Shown here in pieces: positions 35,167 to 44,748 of a DNA stretch of 64,000 nt. The position numbers and the translations under genes are program-made. This DNA is from Pseudomonas fluorescens (lineage in GTDB: Bacteria > Pseudomonadota > Gammaproteobacteria > Pseudomonadales > Pseudomonadaceae): NCBI RefSeq assembly GCF_001307275.1, contig NZ_CP012831.1, forward strand, positions 1,984,001 to 2,048,000. Direction: 5' to 3'. The number at the start of each line of letters is the position of its first letter. Positions within the stretch are counted from its first letter, which is position 1. Under the pieces are notes generated by a model, which did not search any database, was not told the origin of the DNA, and saw only the letters and a program-made list of their open reading frames with translations.

Positions 35167-38118
35167 TCAGCTCAGCCCCAGCTCCCGCCAGATCCGCAAT
35201 ACCTGCCGACGCTCATCCACGAACTGGTCGCCTGCGATCACCCCGGCATCTTTCTGCAAGGCCTGGCGGTGGGCGGCGGAGCGGTAGGCTTTGTAGGCTT
35301 CGCGCAACAGCGTGGCATCTTCGGCCGGCATCAACCCGAGCTCTTGCAACCCGTCCAGGATGCGGATGTTATCGGTGTAGCGCACCAGCGATGGATGCTC
35401 TTGGGACCACGCCAGGGCCGCGTATTGCACCATAAATTCAATATCGACGATACCTCCGGCGTCCTGCTTGAGGTCGAAGGGCGCCGTGGCCTCGAAGGCA
35501 TTCGCCGCGGTCCCGGCGGCGGTGGCCTTGCTGCCAAGGTTGTCGCGCATCTTGGCACGCATCTCGCTGACTTCCTGGCGCAGCGTCGGCAAGTCACGCT
35601 TGCGTCCCAGTATCTGGACGCGGACCTTCTCGAACGCTTGGCCCACATCCTGGCTGCCCACCAGCACACGGGCTCGCACCAGCGCCTGATGCTCCCAGGT
35701 CCAGGCTTCGTTTTCCTGGTAACGGGCAAACGCCCCGAGGGAGCTGACCAGCAGCCCCGACGCCCCGGAAGGCCGCAGGCGCATGTCCACTTCATACAGC
35801 TGCCCGGAGTTGGTCTGGGCCGTCAGCAGGTGAATGATCCGCTGACCGAGCCGGGTAAAGAACTGCGCGCCGTCGATGGGTTTCGGGCCGTCGGTTTCCG
35901 CCTGCGGGTCGCCATCGTGGATGAACACCAGGTCCAGGTCGGAACCATGCCCCAATTCCAGGCCGCCGACTTTCCCATAACCGACAATAATGAAGCCCGG
36001 ATCACACAGGCTGCCGTCGGTGCGCAATGGCACGCCGTGCTTGGCGGCCGTCTGGCGCCAGGCCAGGGCCAGCACTTGCTCGAGAATCGCCTCGGCCAGC
36101 CAGGTCAGGTAATCGCTGACCTTCATCAGCGGCAGGCTGCCGGCGATTTCCGAAGCCGCCACCCGCAAGCGGTGCGCCAGCTTGAAATGCCGCAACGCCT
36201 CCATTTGCTGCTCCAGGTCATCCTCGGGAATGCGCGTCAGGCGCTCACGCAACTCCGCGGCCAACTCCGGCGCCAGGGGCGGCTTGAACAGCCGCCCCTC
36301 GTTGAGCAACTCATCGAGCAGCAACGGGAAACGGGTGATTTGCTCAGCAATCCACGGGCTCGCCGCGCACAGCGTCAGCAAGCGCCGCAGGGCGCCGGGG
36401 TTTTCCGTCAACAACACCAGGTAGGCCGAACGGCGGGCCACGGCCTCCACCAAGGGCAGTACCCGCTCCAGCACCAGGTCCGGATCGGCATGCTCCACGG
36501 CCTGGGCCAGCAGGCGTGGAATGAACGCATCCAGGCGCTCGCGCCCCAAGCGTTGCATGGCGCGCAATTGCGGGCTGGCGCGCAGGGCGGCCAGGGTCTT
36601 GAGGGCTTTGGGCGCATCGCTGAAGCCGCCCTCCTCCAACTGACGGCACGCCGCCCCTTCATCCTGGCTGTCTTCCCACAATGGCAACCATTCGCCGCCC
36701 ACCACCACTTCGCTTTCACCGCCCTCTTCTTCATCCGGGTCGGCAATGACCTGGCCGAAATGCCAGGCCACGCGCCCGCGCCAGTACATCAACTGCTCGT
36801 GAAAGGCCGACCAGTCGGCGAACCCCAGCATGAATGCAATGCGTGCCTGATCCTGCGGGCTGTCCGGGAGCATCTGGGTCTGGCGGTCGGCGATGGCCTG
36901 GATCGCATGCTCGGTATAGCGCAGGAACTCATAGCCCTGGCGCAGCTCGTCGATCACCGTGGCCGGCAGGTACCCCTGGCCCTCCAGGGTGCTCAACACT
37001 TTGAGCAGCGGGCGCTGCTGCAAGCTCAAGTCCCGACCGCCATGGATCAGTTGGAACGCCTGGGCAATGAACTCCACCTCGCGAATGCCGCCCGAGCCCA
37101 GCTTGATGTTGTCGGCCATGCCCTTGCGCCGCACCTCCTGCTGGATCAGTTGCTTCATGGTGCGCAGCGCTTCGATGGCGGAAAAATCCAGGTAACGCCG
37201 ATAGACGAACGGGCGCAGCATGTCGAGCAATTGCGCGCCGGCCACCTGGTCGCCCGCCACCACCCGCGCCTTGATCATGGCGTAGCGCTCCCAGTCGCGG
37301 CCCTGGTCCTGGTAATACTGCTCCAGGGCATTGAAGCTCAACACCAGCGCACCGGCCGAGCCGTAGGGGCGCAGGCGCATGTCGACGCGGAACACGAAGC
37401 CGTCGACGGTCATCGGGTCCAGGGCCTTGATCAGGCGCTGGCCGACACGGATGAAAAATTCCTGGTTATCCAGCGGCCGCTTGACGCCCACGGTTTCGCC
37501 GCCCTCGGGGTAGGCGAAGATCAGGTCGATGTCCGACGACAGGTTCAGCTCCACGGCACCCAGCTTGCCCATGCCCAGGATGACCATCTGCTGCGGCTCG
37601 CCGCTGCGCCGTCCGGTGGGCGTACCGAATTGCTGGCTGAGGCGCTGGTACAACCAGTGGTAAGCCTGGTCGATGCAGGTGTCGGCCATGTCCGAAAGAT
37701 CGCGACAGGTCTGGACCAGATCGGCCTGACGGTTCAGGTCGCGCCAGATGATCCGTACCTGCTGGCGGGTACGCTGGCGGCGCAGGACGCGACCCAGTTC
37801 GTCTTCGGTTTCGGCGGCCTGCACGGCGGCGGCAATCTGCGCGCGCATTTCACCGGGCGCCAGGCTGCGGTCCAGCTCGCCGCTGCGTACCAGCTCCAGC
37901 AGCATCGCCGGGTCACGGACACTCTGCTCGATGACAAAGTCGCTGGCGGCGGCAATACGGCTGAACGCTTCCCAGCGTTGCGGGGTCCAGGCCGACAGCC
38001 CGCGATCGTCGTCGAGGGAGGCGACCGCCGCACGGAACGACTGCTCGGCACGGTTGACCAATGACTGGAGAATGGCCGGTACCATTTCCGGTATTGGGGC
38101 AAGCGAAGGCAGGCTCAT
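35167..38118 (-). CDS. glnE: Bifunctional glutamine synthetase adenylyltransferase/adenylyl-removing enzyme GlnE
   Basis: A 983-residue protein with two nucleotidyltransferase domains. The N-terminal adenylyl-removing half has LSSDIDLIFAYPEGGE, and the C-terminal adenylyltransferase half has GHGSDLDLVFIHDGD, each followed by helical PII/GlnB-responsive segments (for example KLGSGGIREVEFIAQAFQL and DLKQDAGGIVDIEFMVQYA). It controls glutamine synthetase by reversible adenylylation according to nitrogen status. It starts MSLPSLAPIPEMVPAILQSL. Divergent from aceE; its 3' end is 10 bp from the REPIN array. Length is normal. Confidence 0.97.
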   Translation of the reverse strand: MSLPSLAPIPEMVPAILQSLVNRAEQSFRAAVASLDDDRGLSAWTPQRWEAFSRIAAASDFVIEQSVRDPAMLLELVRSGELDRSLAPGEMRAQIAAAVQAAETEDELGRVLRRQRTRQQVRIIWRDLNRQADLVQTCRDLSDMADTCIDQAYHWLYQRLSQQFGTPTGRRSGEPQQMVILGMGKLGAVELNLSSDIDLIFAYPEGGETVGVKRPLDNQEFFIRVGQRLIKALDPMTVDGFVFRVDMRLRPYGSAGALVLSFNALEQYYQDQGRDWERYAMIKARVVAGDQVAGAQLLDMLRPFVYRRYLDFSAIEALRTMKQLIQQEVRRKGMADNIKLGSGGIREVEFIAQAFQLIHGGRDLSLQQRPLLKVLSTLEGQGYLPATVIDELRQGYEFLRYTEHAIQAIADRQTQMLPDSPQDQARIAFMLGFADWSAFHEQLMYWRGRVAWHFGQVIADPDEEEGGESEVVVGGEWLPLWEDSQDEGAACRQLEEGGFSDAPKALKTLAALRASPQLRAMQRLGRERLDAFIPRLLAQAVEHADPDLVLERVLPLVEAVARRSAYLVLLTENPGALRRLLTLCAASPWIAEQITRFPLLLDELLNEGRLFKPPLAPELAAELRERLTRIPEDDLEQQMEALRHFKLAHRLRVAASEIAGSLPLMKVSDYLTWLAEAILEQVLALAWRQTAAKHGVPLRTDGSLCDPGFIIVGYGKVGGLELGHGSDLDLVFIHDGDPQAETDGPKPIDGAQFFTRLGQRIIHLLTAQTNSGQLYEVDMRLRPSGASGLLVSSLGAFARYQENEAWTWEHQALVRARVLVGSQDVGQAFEKVRVQILGRKRDLPTLRQEVSEMRAKMRDNLGSKATAAGTAANAFEATAPFDLKQDAGGIVDIEFMVQYAALAWSQEHPSLVRYTDNIRILDGLQELGLMPAEDATLLREAYKAYRSAAHRQALQKDAGVIAGDQFVDERRQVLRIWRELGLS

Positions 38119-38152
38119 GGTCTATCCTTGATCGGCGCGGGAGAGGCTGGAT

Positions 38153-38177
38153 GTAGTGTTTTTTCAGAAGACACTAC
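38153..38177. promoter_or_regulatory. Inverted repeat upstream of glnE
   Basis: GTAGTGT (38153-38159) and ACACTAC (38171-38177), perfect 7-bp arms with an 11-bp spacer, lie 35 bp from the glnE start. It could be an operator or a leader hairpin. The half-site GTAGTG shares GTAGT with the aceE palindromes. Confidence 0.4.
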
Positions 38178-38324
38178 CTGATCGACTGTCGAACAAAGAT
38201 GATAAATAGCTGAAAATCTGATTTTATTGGCAGCCGGCATCAAGTTTTTACCTGTTCGAGTTGGCTAAAGACCAACAGTAACGATTATTCTCACAACGAA
38301 ATGAGGGGCCATACGCCGCTCATG

Positions 38325-38391
38325 TGTAGTTTTACTACTCGTCTATACATTCGAAAGGCTGAAACGGCCGACGATTTGTAGTAAAACTACA
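38325..38391 (+). promoter_or_regulatory. Two HexR-like palindromes upstream of aceE
   Basis: TGTAGTTTTACTACT (38325-38339, one mismatch from a perfect palindrome) and TGTAGTAAAACTACA (38377-38391, perfect). Their centres are 52 bp apart, about five helical turns. They match the general form TGTARTnnnAYTACA known for HexR/RpiR-type repressors of sugar catabolism. The second ends 109 bp before the aceE ATG. The rest of the 382-bp glnE-aceE gap shows no gene. Confidence 0.6.
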
Positions 38392-38500
38392 CGCCGCCGA
38401 AACAACCTTCGGCAATCCAAGAATTTATATCGTCTGCCCACAAGGCCAGTCGCAAACTCAGGCAACCGATTCTGGTAGCCTTTCCGCCCTGGAGCAAGCC

Positions 38501-41146
38501 ATGCAAGACCTCGATCCCGTCGAAACCCAGGAATGGCTGGACGCCCTGGAATCGGTTCTCGACAAAGAAGGCGAAGACCGTGCTCATTATCTGATGACCC
38601 GTATGGGCGAACTCGCGACCCGCAGCGGCTCGCAACTGCCCTACGCCATCACCACGCCGTACCGCAACACGATCCCCGTTACCCACGAAGCACGCATGCC
38701 TGGCGACCTGTTCATGGAACGCCGCATTCGCTCGCTGGTACGCTGGAACGCGTTGGCCATGGTCATGCGTACCAACCTGAAAGATTCTGACCTGGGCGGT
38801 CACATCTCCAGCTTCGCCTCCAGCGCGACGCTGTATGACATCGGCTTCAACTACTTCTTCCAGGCCCCGACCGACGAACACGGCGGCGACCTGATCTACT
38901 TCCAGGGTCACGCATCGCCAGGCGTCTACGCCCGTGCGTTCATGGAAGGCCGCATCACCGAAGACCAGATGAACAACTTCCGCCAGGAAGTGGACGGCAA
39001 CGGCCTGTCCTCGTACCCGCACCCTTGGCTGATGCCGGACTTCTGGCAGTTCCCGACCGTGTCCATGGGCCTGGGCCCGATCCAGGCGATCTACCAGGCG
39101 CGCTTCATGAAGTACCTGGAAGCCCGCGGTTTCATCCAGCCAGGCAAGCAGAAAGTCTGGTGCTTCATGGGCGACGGCGAGTGCGACGAGCCGGAATCCC
39201 TGGGCGCGATCTCCCTGGCCGGCCGCGAGAAGCTGGACAACCTGATCTTCGTCATCAACTGCAACCTGCAGCGCCTCGACGGCCCGGTTCGCGGCAACGC
39301 CAAGATCATCCAGGAACTCGAAGGCGTGTTCCGTGGTGCCCAGTGGAACGTCAACAAAGTCATCTGGGGCCGCTTCTGGGACCCACTGCTGGCCAAGGAC
39401 GTCGACGGCATCCTGCAACGCCGCATGGACGAAGTCATCGACGGCGAGTACCAGAACTACAAGGCCAAGGACGGCGCGTTCGTCCGCGAGCACTTCTTCA
39501 ACTCGCCTGAACTCAAGGCCATGGTTGCCGATCTGTCCGACGACGAGATCTGGAAACTCAACCGTGGCGGCCACGACCCGTACAAGGTCTACGCGGCGTA
39601 TCACCAGGCGGTCAATCACAAAGAACAGCCGACCGTCATCCTGGCCAAGACCATCAAGGGTTATGGCACCGGTGCCGGCGAAGCGAAGAACACTGCGCAC
39701 AACACCAAGAAAGTCGATGTCGACAGCCTGAAGTTGTTCCGCGACCGCTTCGACATTCCGGTCAAGGACAGCGAGCTGGAAAACCTGCCGTTCTTCAAGC
39801 CCGAAGAAGGCAGCGCCGAAGCCCGTTACCTGGCCGAGCGCCGTGCCGCACTGGGCGGTTTCGTGCCCCAGCGCCGCGCCAAGAGCTTCAGCGTCCCGAC
39901 CCCGCCACTGGAGACCCTCAAGGCGATCCTGGACGGTTCGGGCGACCGTGAAATCTCCACCACCATGGCCTTCGTGCGGATCCTCGCGCAATTGGTCAAG
40001 GACAAGGAAATCGGCCAGCGCATCGTCCCGATCATCCCGGACGAAGCCCGTACCTTCGGTATGGAAGGCATGTTCCGTCAGTTGGGCATCTACTCGTCCG
40101 TCGGCCAGCTCTACGAGCCAGTCGATAAAGACCAGGTGATGTTCTACCGCGAAGACAAGAAGGGCCAGATCCTCGAAGAAGGCATCAACGAAGCGGGCGC
40201 CATGAGCTCCTTCATTGCCGCCGGTACTTCGTACTCCAGCCACAACCAGCCGATGCTGCCGTTCTACATCTTCTACTCGATGTTCGGCTTCCAGCGTATT
40301 GGCGACCTGGCCTGGGCCGCTGGCGACAGCCGTACCCGTGGTTTCCTGATCGGCGGCACCGCCGGCCGCACCACGCTGAACGGCGAAGGCCTGCAGCACG
40401 AAGACGGCCACAGCCACATGCTGGCCGGGACCATCCCGAACTGCCGCACCTATGATCCGACCTACGGCTACGAGCTGGCGGTGATCATCCAGGACGGCAT
40501 GAAGAAGATGACCGAAGAGCAACAGGACGTCTTCTACTACATCACCGTGATGAACGAGTCCTACCAGCAGCCAGCCATGCCGGCCGGTGTCGAGGCAGGC
40601 ATCGTCAAGGGCATGTACCTGCTCGAGGAAGACACCCGCGAAGCGGCGCACCACGTCCAGTTGATGGGCTCGGGCACCATCCTGCGCGAAGTGCGCGAGG
40701 CAGCGAAGATCCTGCGTGAAGAGTTCAACGTCGGCGCCGACGTCTGGAGCGTCACCAGCTTCAACGAACTGCGTCGCGACGGCCTGGCCGTAGAGCGCAG
40801 CAACCGCCTGCACCCTGGCCAGAAGCCAAAGCTGAGCTACGTCGAAGAGTGCCTGAACGGCCGCAAAGGTCCGGTCATCGCCTCTACCGACTACATGAAG
40901 CTGTTCGCCGAGCAGATCCGCCAGTGGGTTCCTTCCAAGGAATTCAAAGTGCTGGGCACCGACGGTTTCGGCCGTAGCGACAGTCGCAAGAAGCTGCGTC
41001 ACTTCTTCGAAGTCGACCGTAAGTTCGTTGTGTTGGCAGCCCTGGAAGCCCTGGCTGACCGTGGCGATATCGAACCTAAAGTGGTGGCCGAAGCCATCGC
41101 CAAGTTCGGCATCGATCCGGAAAAACGCAACCCACTGGACTGCTGA
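38501..41146 (+). CDS. aceE: Pyruvate dehydrogenase E1 component AceE
   Basis: An 881-residue homodimeric thiamin-diphosphate enzyme that decarboxylates pyruvate and acetylates the E2 lipoyl group. It starts MQDLDPVETQEWLDALESVL after GGAG. The TPP/Mg motif CFMGDGECDEPESLG followed by FVINCNLQRLDGPVRGN is intact, as are RTTLNGEGLQHEDGHSHMLA and the C-terminal DGFGRSDSRKKLRHFFEVD. Followed after 11 bp by aceF, so both are one transcript. No pdhR-like regulator is adjacent; the two palindromes upstream point to control by an unlinked regulator. Confidence 0.98.
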   Translation: MQDLDPVETQEWLDALESVLDKEGEDRAHYLMTRMGELATRSGSQLPYAITTPYRNTIPVTHEARMPGDLFMERRIRSLVRWNALAMVMRTNLKDSDLGGHISSFASSATLYDIGFNYFFQAPTDEHGGDLIYFQGHASPGVYARAFMEGRITEDQMNNFRQEVDGNGLSSYPHPWLMPDFWQFPTVSMGLGPIQAIYQARFMKYLEARGFIQPGKQKVWCFMGDGECDEPESLGAISLAGREKLDNLIFVINCNLQRLDGPVRGNAKIIQELEGVFRGAQWNVNKVIWGRFWDPLLAKDVDGILQRRMDEVIDGEYQNYKAKDGAFVREHFFNSPELKAMVADLSDDEIWKLNRGGHDPYKVYAAYHQAVNHKEQPTVILAKTIKGYGTGAGEAKNTAHNTKKVDVDSLKLFRDRFDIPVKDSELENLPFFKPEEGSAEARYLAERRAALGGFVPQRRAKSFSVPTPPLETLKAILDGSGDREISTTMAFVRILAQLVKDKEIGQRIVPIIPDEARTFGMEGMFRQLGIYSSVGQLYEPVDKDQVMFYREDKKGQILEEGINEAGAMSSFIAAGTSYSSHNQPMLPFYIFYSMFGFQRIGDLAWAAGDSRTRGFLIGGTAGRTTLNGEGLQHEDGHSHMLAGTIPNCRTYDPTYGYELAVIIQDGMKKMTEEQQDVFYYITVMNESYQQPAMPAGVEAGIVKGMYLLEEDTREAAHHVQLMGSGTILREVREAAKILREEFNVGADVWSVTSFNELRRDGLAVERSNRLHPGQKPKLSYVEECLNGRKGPVIASTDYMKLFAEQIRQWVPSKEFKVLGTDGFGRSDSRKKLRHFFEVDRKFVVLAALEALADRGDIEPKVVAEAIAKFGIDPEKRNPLDC

Positions 41147-41157
41147 GGAGAATTTTC

Positions 41158-42798
41158 GTGAGCGAACTCATTCGCGTACCTGACATCGGCAGCGGTGAAG
41201 GTGAAGTAATTGAACTGTTTGTGAAGGTCGGCGACCGTATCGAAGCCGACCAGAGCATCCTGACGCTTGAATCGGACAAGGCCAGCATGGAAGTGCCTGC
41301 GCCGAAGGCCGGTGTCATCAAGAGCCTGAAAGTGAAGCTGGGCGACCGCCTGAAAGAAGGCGACGAACTGCTGGAACTGGAAGTCGAGGGCGCCGCTGCG
41401 GCGCCTGAAGCGGCCGCTCCCGCTGCTGCCCCGGCCGCGGCTGAAAAGCCTGCCGCCGCACCAGCTGCCGAAGCGGCTCCCGCTCCGGCAGCCGCCCCTG
41501 CCGCGGCCACGGTCCAGGACATTCACGTCCCGGACATCGGTTCGTCGGGCAAGGCCAAGATCATCGAAGTGCTGGTCAAGGTCGGCGACACCGTCGAAGC
41601 CGACCAGTCGCTGATCACCCTGGAATCCGACAAGGCCAGCATGGAAATCCCGTCGCCGGCCGCCGGTGTGGTGGAAAGCGTCGAGATCAAGCTGGAAGAC
41701 GAAGTCGGCACCGGCGACCTGATCCTGAAGCTCAAAGTGGCGGGTGCCTCGGCACCAGCCGCGCCAGCCCCGGCCGCTGCACCTGCCGCCAAGGCTGAAG
41801 CAGCTCCAGCGCCTGCCGCCGCGCCTGCCGCCAAGGCCGAAGCAGCGCCTGCTCCTGTCGCCGCGGCGCCTGCGCCAAGCGGTGCCAAGGTGCACGCCGG
41901 CCCGGCGGTGCGTCAGCTGGCCCGGGAATTCGGTGTCGAGCTGTCGGCCGTTGGCCCAAGCGGCCCGCACGGTCGTGTGCTCAAGGAAGACGTGCAAGCC
42001 TACGTCAAGGCCATGATGCAGAAGGCCAAGAACGCACCGGCCGAAGGCGCCACTGGCGGCGCGGGCATCCCGCCGATCCCGGCAGTGGACTTCAGCCGCT
42101 TCGGTGAAACCGAAGAAGTGGCCATGACTCGCCTGATGCAGATCGGCGCGTCGAGCCTGCACCGTAGCTGGTTGAACATTCCGCACGTGACTCAGTTCGA
42201 CCAGGCCGACATCACCGAGCTGGAAGCTTTCCGCGTCGCGCAGAAAGCCGTGGCGGAAAAGGCCGGCGTGAAGCTGACCGTGCTGCCACTGTTGCTCAAG
42301 GCTTGTGCGCACCTGCTCAAGGAACTGCCGGACTTCAACAGCTCCCTGGCCCCAAGCGGCAAGGCTGTGATCCGCAAGAAATACGTGCACATCGGCTTTG
42401 CCGTCGACACCCCGGAAGGCCTGCTGGTACCGGTCATCCGCAACGTCGACCAGAAGAGCTTGCTGCAACTGGCTGGCGAAGCCGCTGCCCTGGCCGAAAA
42501 AGCCCGGAACAAGAAGCTCACCGCCGACGACATGCAGGGCGCTTGCTTCACCATCTCCAGCCTCGGCCACATTGGCGGCACCGGCTTCACGCCGATCGTC
42601 AACGCGCCGGAAGTGGCGATCCTGGGTGTTTCCAAGGCCACCATCCAGCCAGTCTGGGACGGTAAGGCCTTCCAGCCGAAGCTGATGCTGCCACTGTCGC
42701 TGTCCTACGATCACCGTGTGATCAACGGCGCCGCCGCTGCACGCTTCACCAAGCGCTTGAGCGACTTGCTGGGCGACATCCGCACCATCCTGCTGTAA
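41158..42798 (+). CDS. aceF: Dihydrolipoyllysine acetyltransferase AceF (PDH E2)
   Basis: A 546-residue core subunit of the pyruvate dehydrogenase complex. It has two N-terminal lipoyl domains with LESDKASME sites (Lys41 and Lys159), separated by long Ala/Pro linkers. An E1/E3-binding domain follows (VHAGPAVRQLAREFGVELSA, about 243-280), then the catalytic domain ending in SYDHRVINGAAAARF (His519). GTG start with an AGGAG site. The partner E3 (lpd) is encoded elsewhere. A terminator pair follows. The two-lipoyl layout is normal for Pseudomonas (three in E. coli). Confidence 0.97.
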   Translation: MSELIRVPDIGSGEGEVIELFVKVGDRIEADQSILTLESDKASMEVPAPKAGVIKSLKVKLGDRLKEGDELLELEVEGAAAAPEAAAPAAAPAAAEKPAAAPAAEAAPAPAAAPAAATVQDIHVPDIGSSGKAKIIEVLVKVGDTVEADQSLITLESDKASMEIPSPAAGVVESVEIKLEDEVGTGDLILKLKVAGASAPAAPAPAAAPAAKAEAAPAPAAAPAAKAEAAPAPVAAAPAPSGAKVHAGPAVRQLAREFGVELSAVGPSGPHGRVLKEDVQAYVKAMMQKAKNAPAEGATGGAGIPPIPAVDFSRFGETEEVAMTRLMQIGASSLHRSWLNIPHVTQFDQADITELEAFRVAQKAVAEKAGVKLTVLPLLLKACAHLLKELPDFNSSLAPSGKAVIRKKYVHIGFAVDTPEGLLVPVIRNVDQKSLLQLAGEAAALAEKARNKKLTADDMQGACFTISSLGHIGGTGFTPIVNAPEVAILGVSKATIQPVWDGKAFQPKLMLPLSLSYDHRVINGAAAARFTKRLSDLLGDIRTILL

Positions 42799-42806
42799 CA
42801 CCGGGC

Positions 42807-42896
42807 GGCCCTCCCTTGGGGAGGGCCATTCGGAACACCGTTTTCCGAGCGCCACGCTCGTACCTCAACCCCGTCCGTTTGGCGGGGCTTTTTTTT
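42807..42896 (+). terminator. Double intrinsic terminator after aceF
   Basis: The first hairpin GGCCCTCCC-TTG-GGGAGGGCC (42807-42827) lies 9 bp after the stop but has only ATT behind it. The second, CCCCGTC ... GGCGGGG (42869-42887), is followed by eight T residues (42889-42896) and is a classical Rho-independent terminator. Confidence 0.85.
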
Positions 42897-42935
42897 GCCT
42901 GGCATTCAAGCCATGTGCATGGATGTGGCGGCCTC

Positions 42936-43001
42936 ATCGCGAGCAAGCTCGCTCCCACAGTGGATTTGCGGTGTTCCTGTGGGAGCGAGCTTGCTCGCGA
43001 T
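42936..43001. repeat. Compact REP doublet in reversed arm order
   Basis: Reverse arm 42936-42959, forward arm 42978-43001, only 18 bp apart. The arm order is opposite to the usual REPIN here, so the pair is two outward-facing arms and looks like a junction between REPINs. Confidence 0.85.
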
Positions 43002-43174
43002 AGCGGTATTTCCTACCCAGCAAGTTTTAAATGACTACACCACCTGTTGGTCATTACCCACAACTTGCGCCCCCTTCCCCGTCGATATTTATGGCGCGCC
43101 GGGCTTTAGCATCAACACCGCCAAGGCCACTTGATGCTGGCACCCACCGTCTAAAACTTCGAATGGATTCGAAT

Positions 43175-44566
43175 ATGTTCAAACCTACCGTCGGCCCCAT
43201 TGTCGGGCACACGACCACTGACCACGCCCGGATATTCCTGCGGGGCGATCACGGCAACAACCGGGTATTCGCCGGTATCCGACACCGGCGCCGAGGGGAC
43301 ACGCGCTGGTCAAAAGGGCACTTTGTCCAATTGAAGGCCTACCGCGACATGTCCGATGTCATCGTGCTGAAAGACCTTCAACCCGACACCGCCTACGAAT
43401 ACCAGGCCGGCTGGCTCAGCCCCTTGAGCCCGACCCATACCGTGGAAACCATCCAGGAACTGCCACTGCAATGGCCTCGGAACACCTATTGCTTGCACAC
43501 GCCGGCCGACAAACCCGATACGCCACGGGCTTATATCGTGGGCTCATGTCGCTACTTGCGGATCGCCGCCAGCACCCCGTTACTTCCCAGCCTGGGGGAT
43601 CGCACCTTTGCCGGCATCAATCGCATCGTCGAACAGGCCGACCCGCCGATCAGCGCGGTGTTGATGACCGGAGACCAGGTTTATCTCGATGACTTGAATA
43701 TCATCGGCCCGGACCGAAGCTATAAACACATTCTCTTCAGATACCGAACGGTATTTACCCAGCCGCACATCAGCAAGCTGATGTCTGGCACGCCGACCTA
43801 CATGATCCTCGACGACCATGAAATCGAAGACAACTGGCCCGCCAGGAAAACCGGCCACGACGACGTCCTGTATGCCAATGCCATGAGCGCTTATGGGCTT
43901 TACCAGGCCAGCCATGGGCCCGCCCATGAACTGTCGAGCGACGGAACATTGAACAAGCCGCTGACCCGCTACTGGTACACCTTTGCCCATGGCGATATCC
44001 ACTGGTTCGTCACCGACAGCCGGACGCAACGCAACCTGTCGGCGGACGATCGGCGCATCCTCGACGCGGAACAGGAACAATCCCTGCTCGAATGGCTCGT
44101 CAACAGCCCCGCCCGGGTCAAGCTCGTCGTCACCAGCGTGATGTTTTTCCCTGACCGCCAGCGCAATGACGGCGATGCCTGGCAGGCCTTCCCGGAACAA
44201 CGCCTGCGCCTGTTGGAAACCATCCGCCGCCATCGGATCAAAAACGTGGTGTTCATCTCGGGCGACGTCCACGGTTCCATGACCAGCCGCCTGCGTCACA
44301 CGCAGGATCCTGATTTCGAGGTCAACACCGTCGTTTCCTCGCCGTTCTACAACAGCAAATTGCTGCCTTTTGCAAAAGCCGCGGATTTTATTTTCCACAA
44401 GCCCATGGCCCGCACGGACAGCGGTGAGTACCGCTATGAACTGACCAGCGAAGTGGTGAGCCAGGACAACTTCGCCCGCCTGCAGGTCACGGCGCAGAGC
44501 CTTCACGTCACCTTCCACGACCGTGACGGCGAGCCCTTGCAGACGATCGATATTGCGCTGCGATGA
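43175..44566 (+). CDS. PhoD-like metallophosphatase without signal peptide
   Basis: A 463-residue protein starting MFKPTVGPIVGHTTTDHARI. An N-terminal fibronectin-like beta domain (to about residue 120, VLKDLQPDTAYEYQAGW) is followed by a calcineurin-like phosphatase domain with LMTGDQVYLDD, YMILDDHEIEDNW and VVFISGDVHGSM, the metal-binding blocks of PhoD-family alkaline phosphatase/phosphodiesterases. PhoD enzymes are usually exported by Tat; no twin-Arg signal or hydrophobic leader is seen from any start (43031, 43163 or 43175), so this one is probably cytoplasmic. The start was chosen by homologue-like N-terminus; the ribosome site is weak. Substrate unknown. No Pho box was recognised. Confidence 0.82.
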   Translation: MFKPTVGPIVGHTTTDHARIFLRGDHGNNRVFAGIRHRRRGDTRWSKGHFVQLKAYRDMSDVIVLKDLQPDTAYEYQAGWLSPLSPTHTVETIQELPLQWPRNTYCLHTPADKPDTPRAYIVGSCRYLRIAASTPLLPSLGDRTFAGINRIVEQADPPISAVLMTGDQVYLDDLNIIGPDRSYKHILFRYRTVFTQPHISKLMSGTPTYMILDDHEIEDNWPARKTGHDDVLYANAMSAYGLYQASHGPAHELSSDGTLNKPLTRYWYTFAHGDIHWFVTDSRTQRNLSADDRRILDAEQEQSLLEWLVNSPARVKLVVTSVMFFPDRQRNDGDAWQAFPEQRLRLLETIRRHRIKNVVFISGDVHGSMTSRLRHTQDPDFEVNTVVSSPFYNSKLLPFAKAADFIFHKPMARTDSGEYRYELTSEVVSQDNFARLQVTAQSLHVTFHDRDGEPLQTIDIALR

Positions 44567-44748
44567 ACTTCCATGCCCTCTGATCGGCTGGCGACTGGAG
44601 AAATCCCTTTGTCGGCCGATAAAAGGTTTATAGCACTTGGCCTTCATCTCTCTTGTCAGCCAGTGCCGCAATGATGCAACCTTGCGCCAATCCGTAATAA
44701 CGAGGGCGTCAGCCCGGCGCGATCAGCATTTTCGAAGCGAGTTTCCCC

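Noticed and set aside
34245..35287. Long repeat-protein open frames on both strands over the REPIN array (up to 214 codons)
   Set aside because: The repeat period of 135 bp is divisible by three, so any open frame stays open. The 'protein' is a translation of REP arms and changes frame at the single 136-bp unit.
38387..41002. 871-codon minus-strand frame opposite aceE
   Set aside because: It is the shadow of GC-rich codon use in aceE. The product lacks any domain, while AceE on the other strand is complete.
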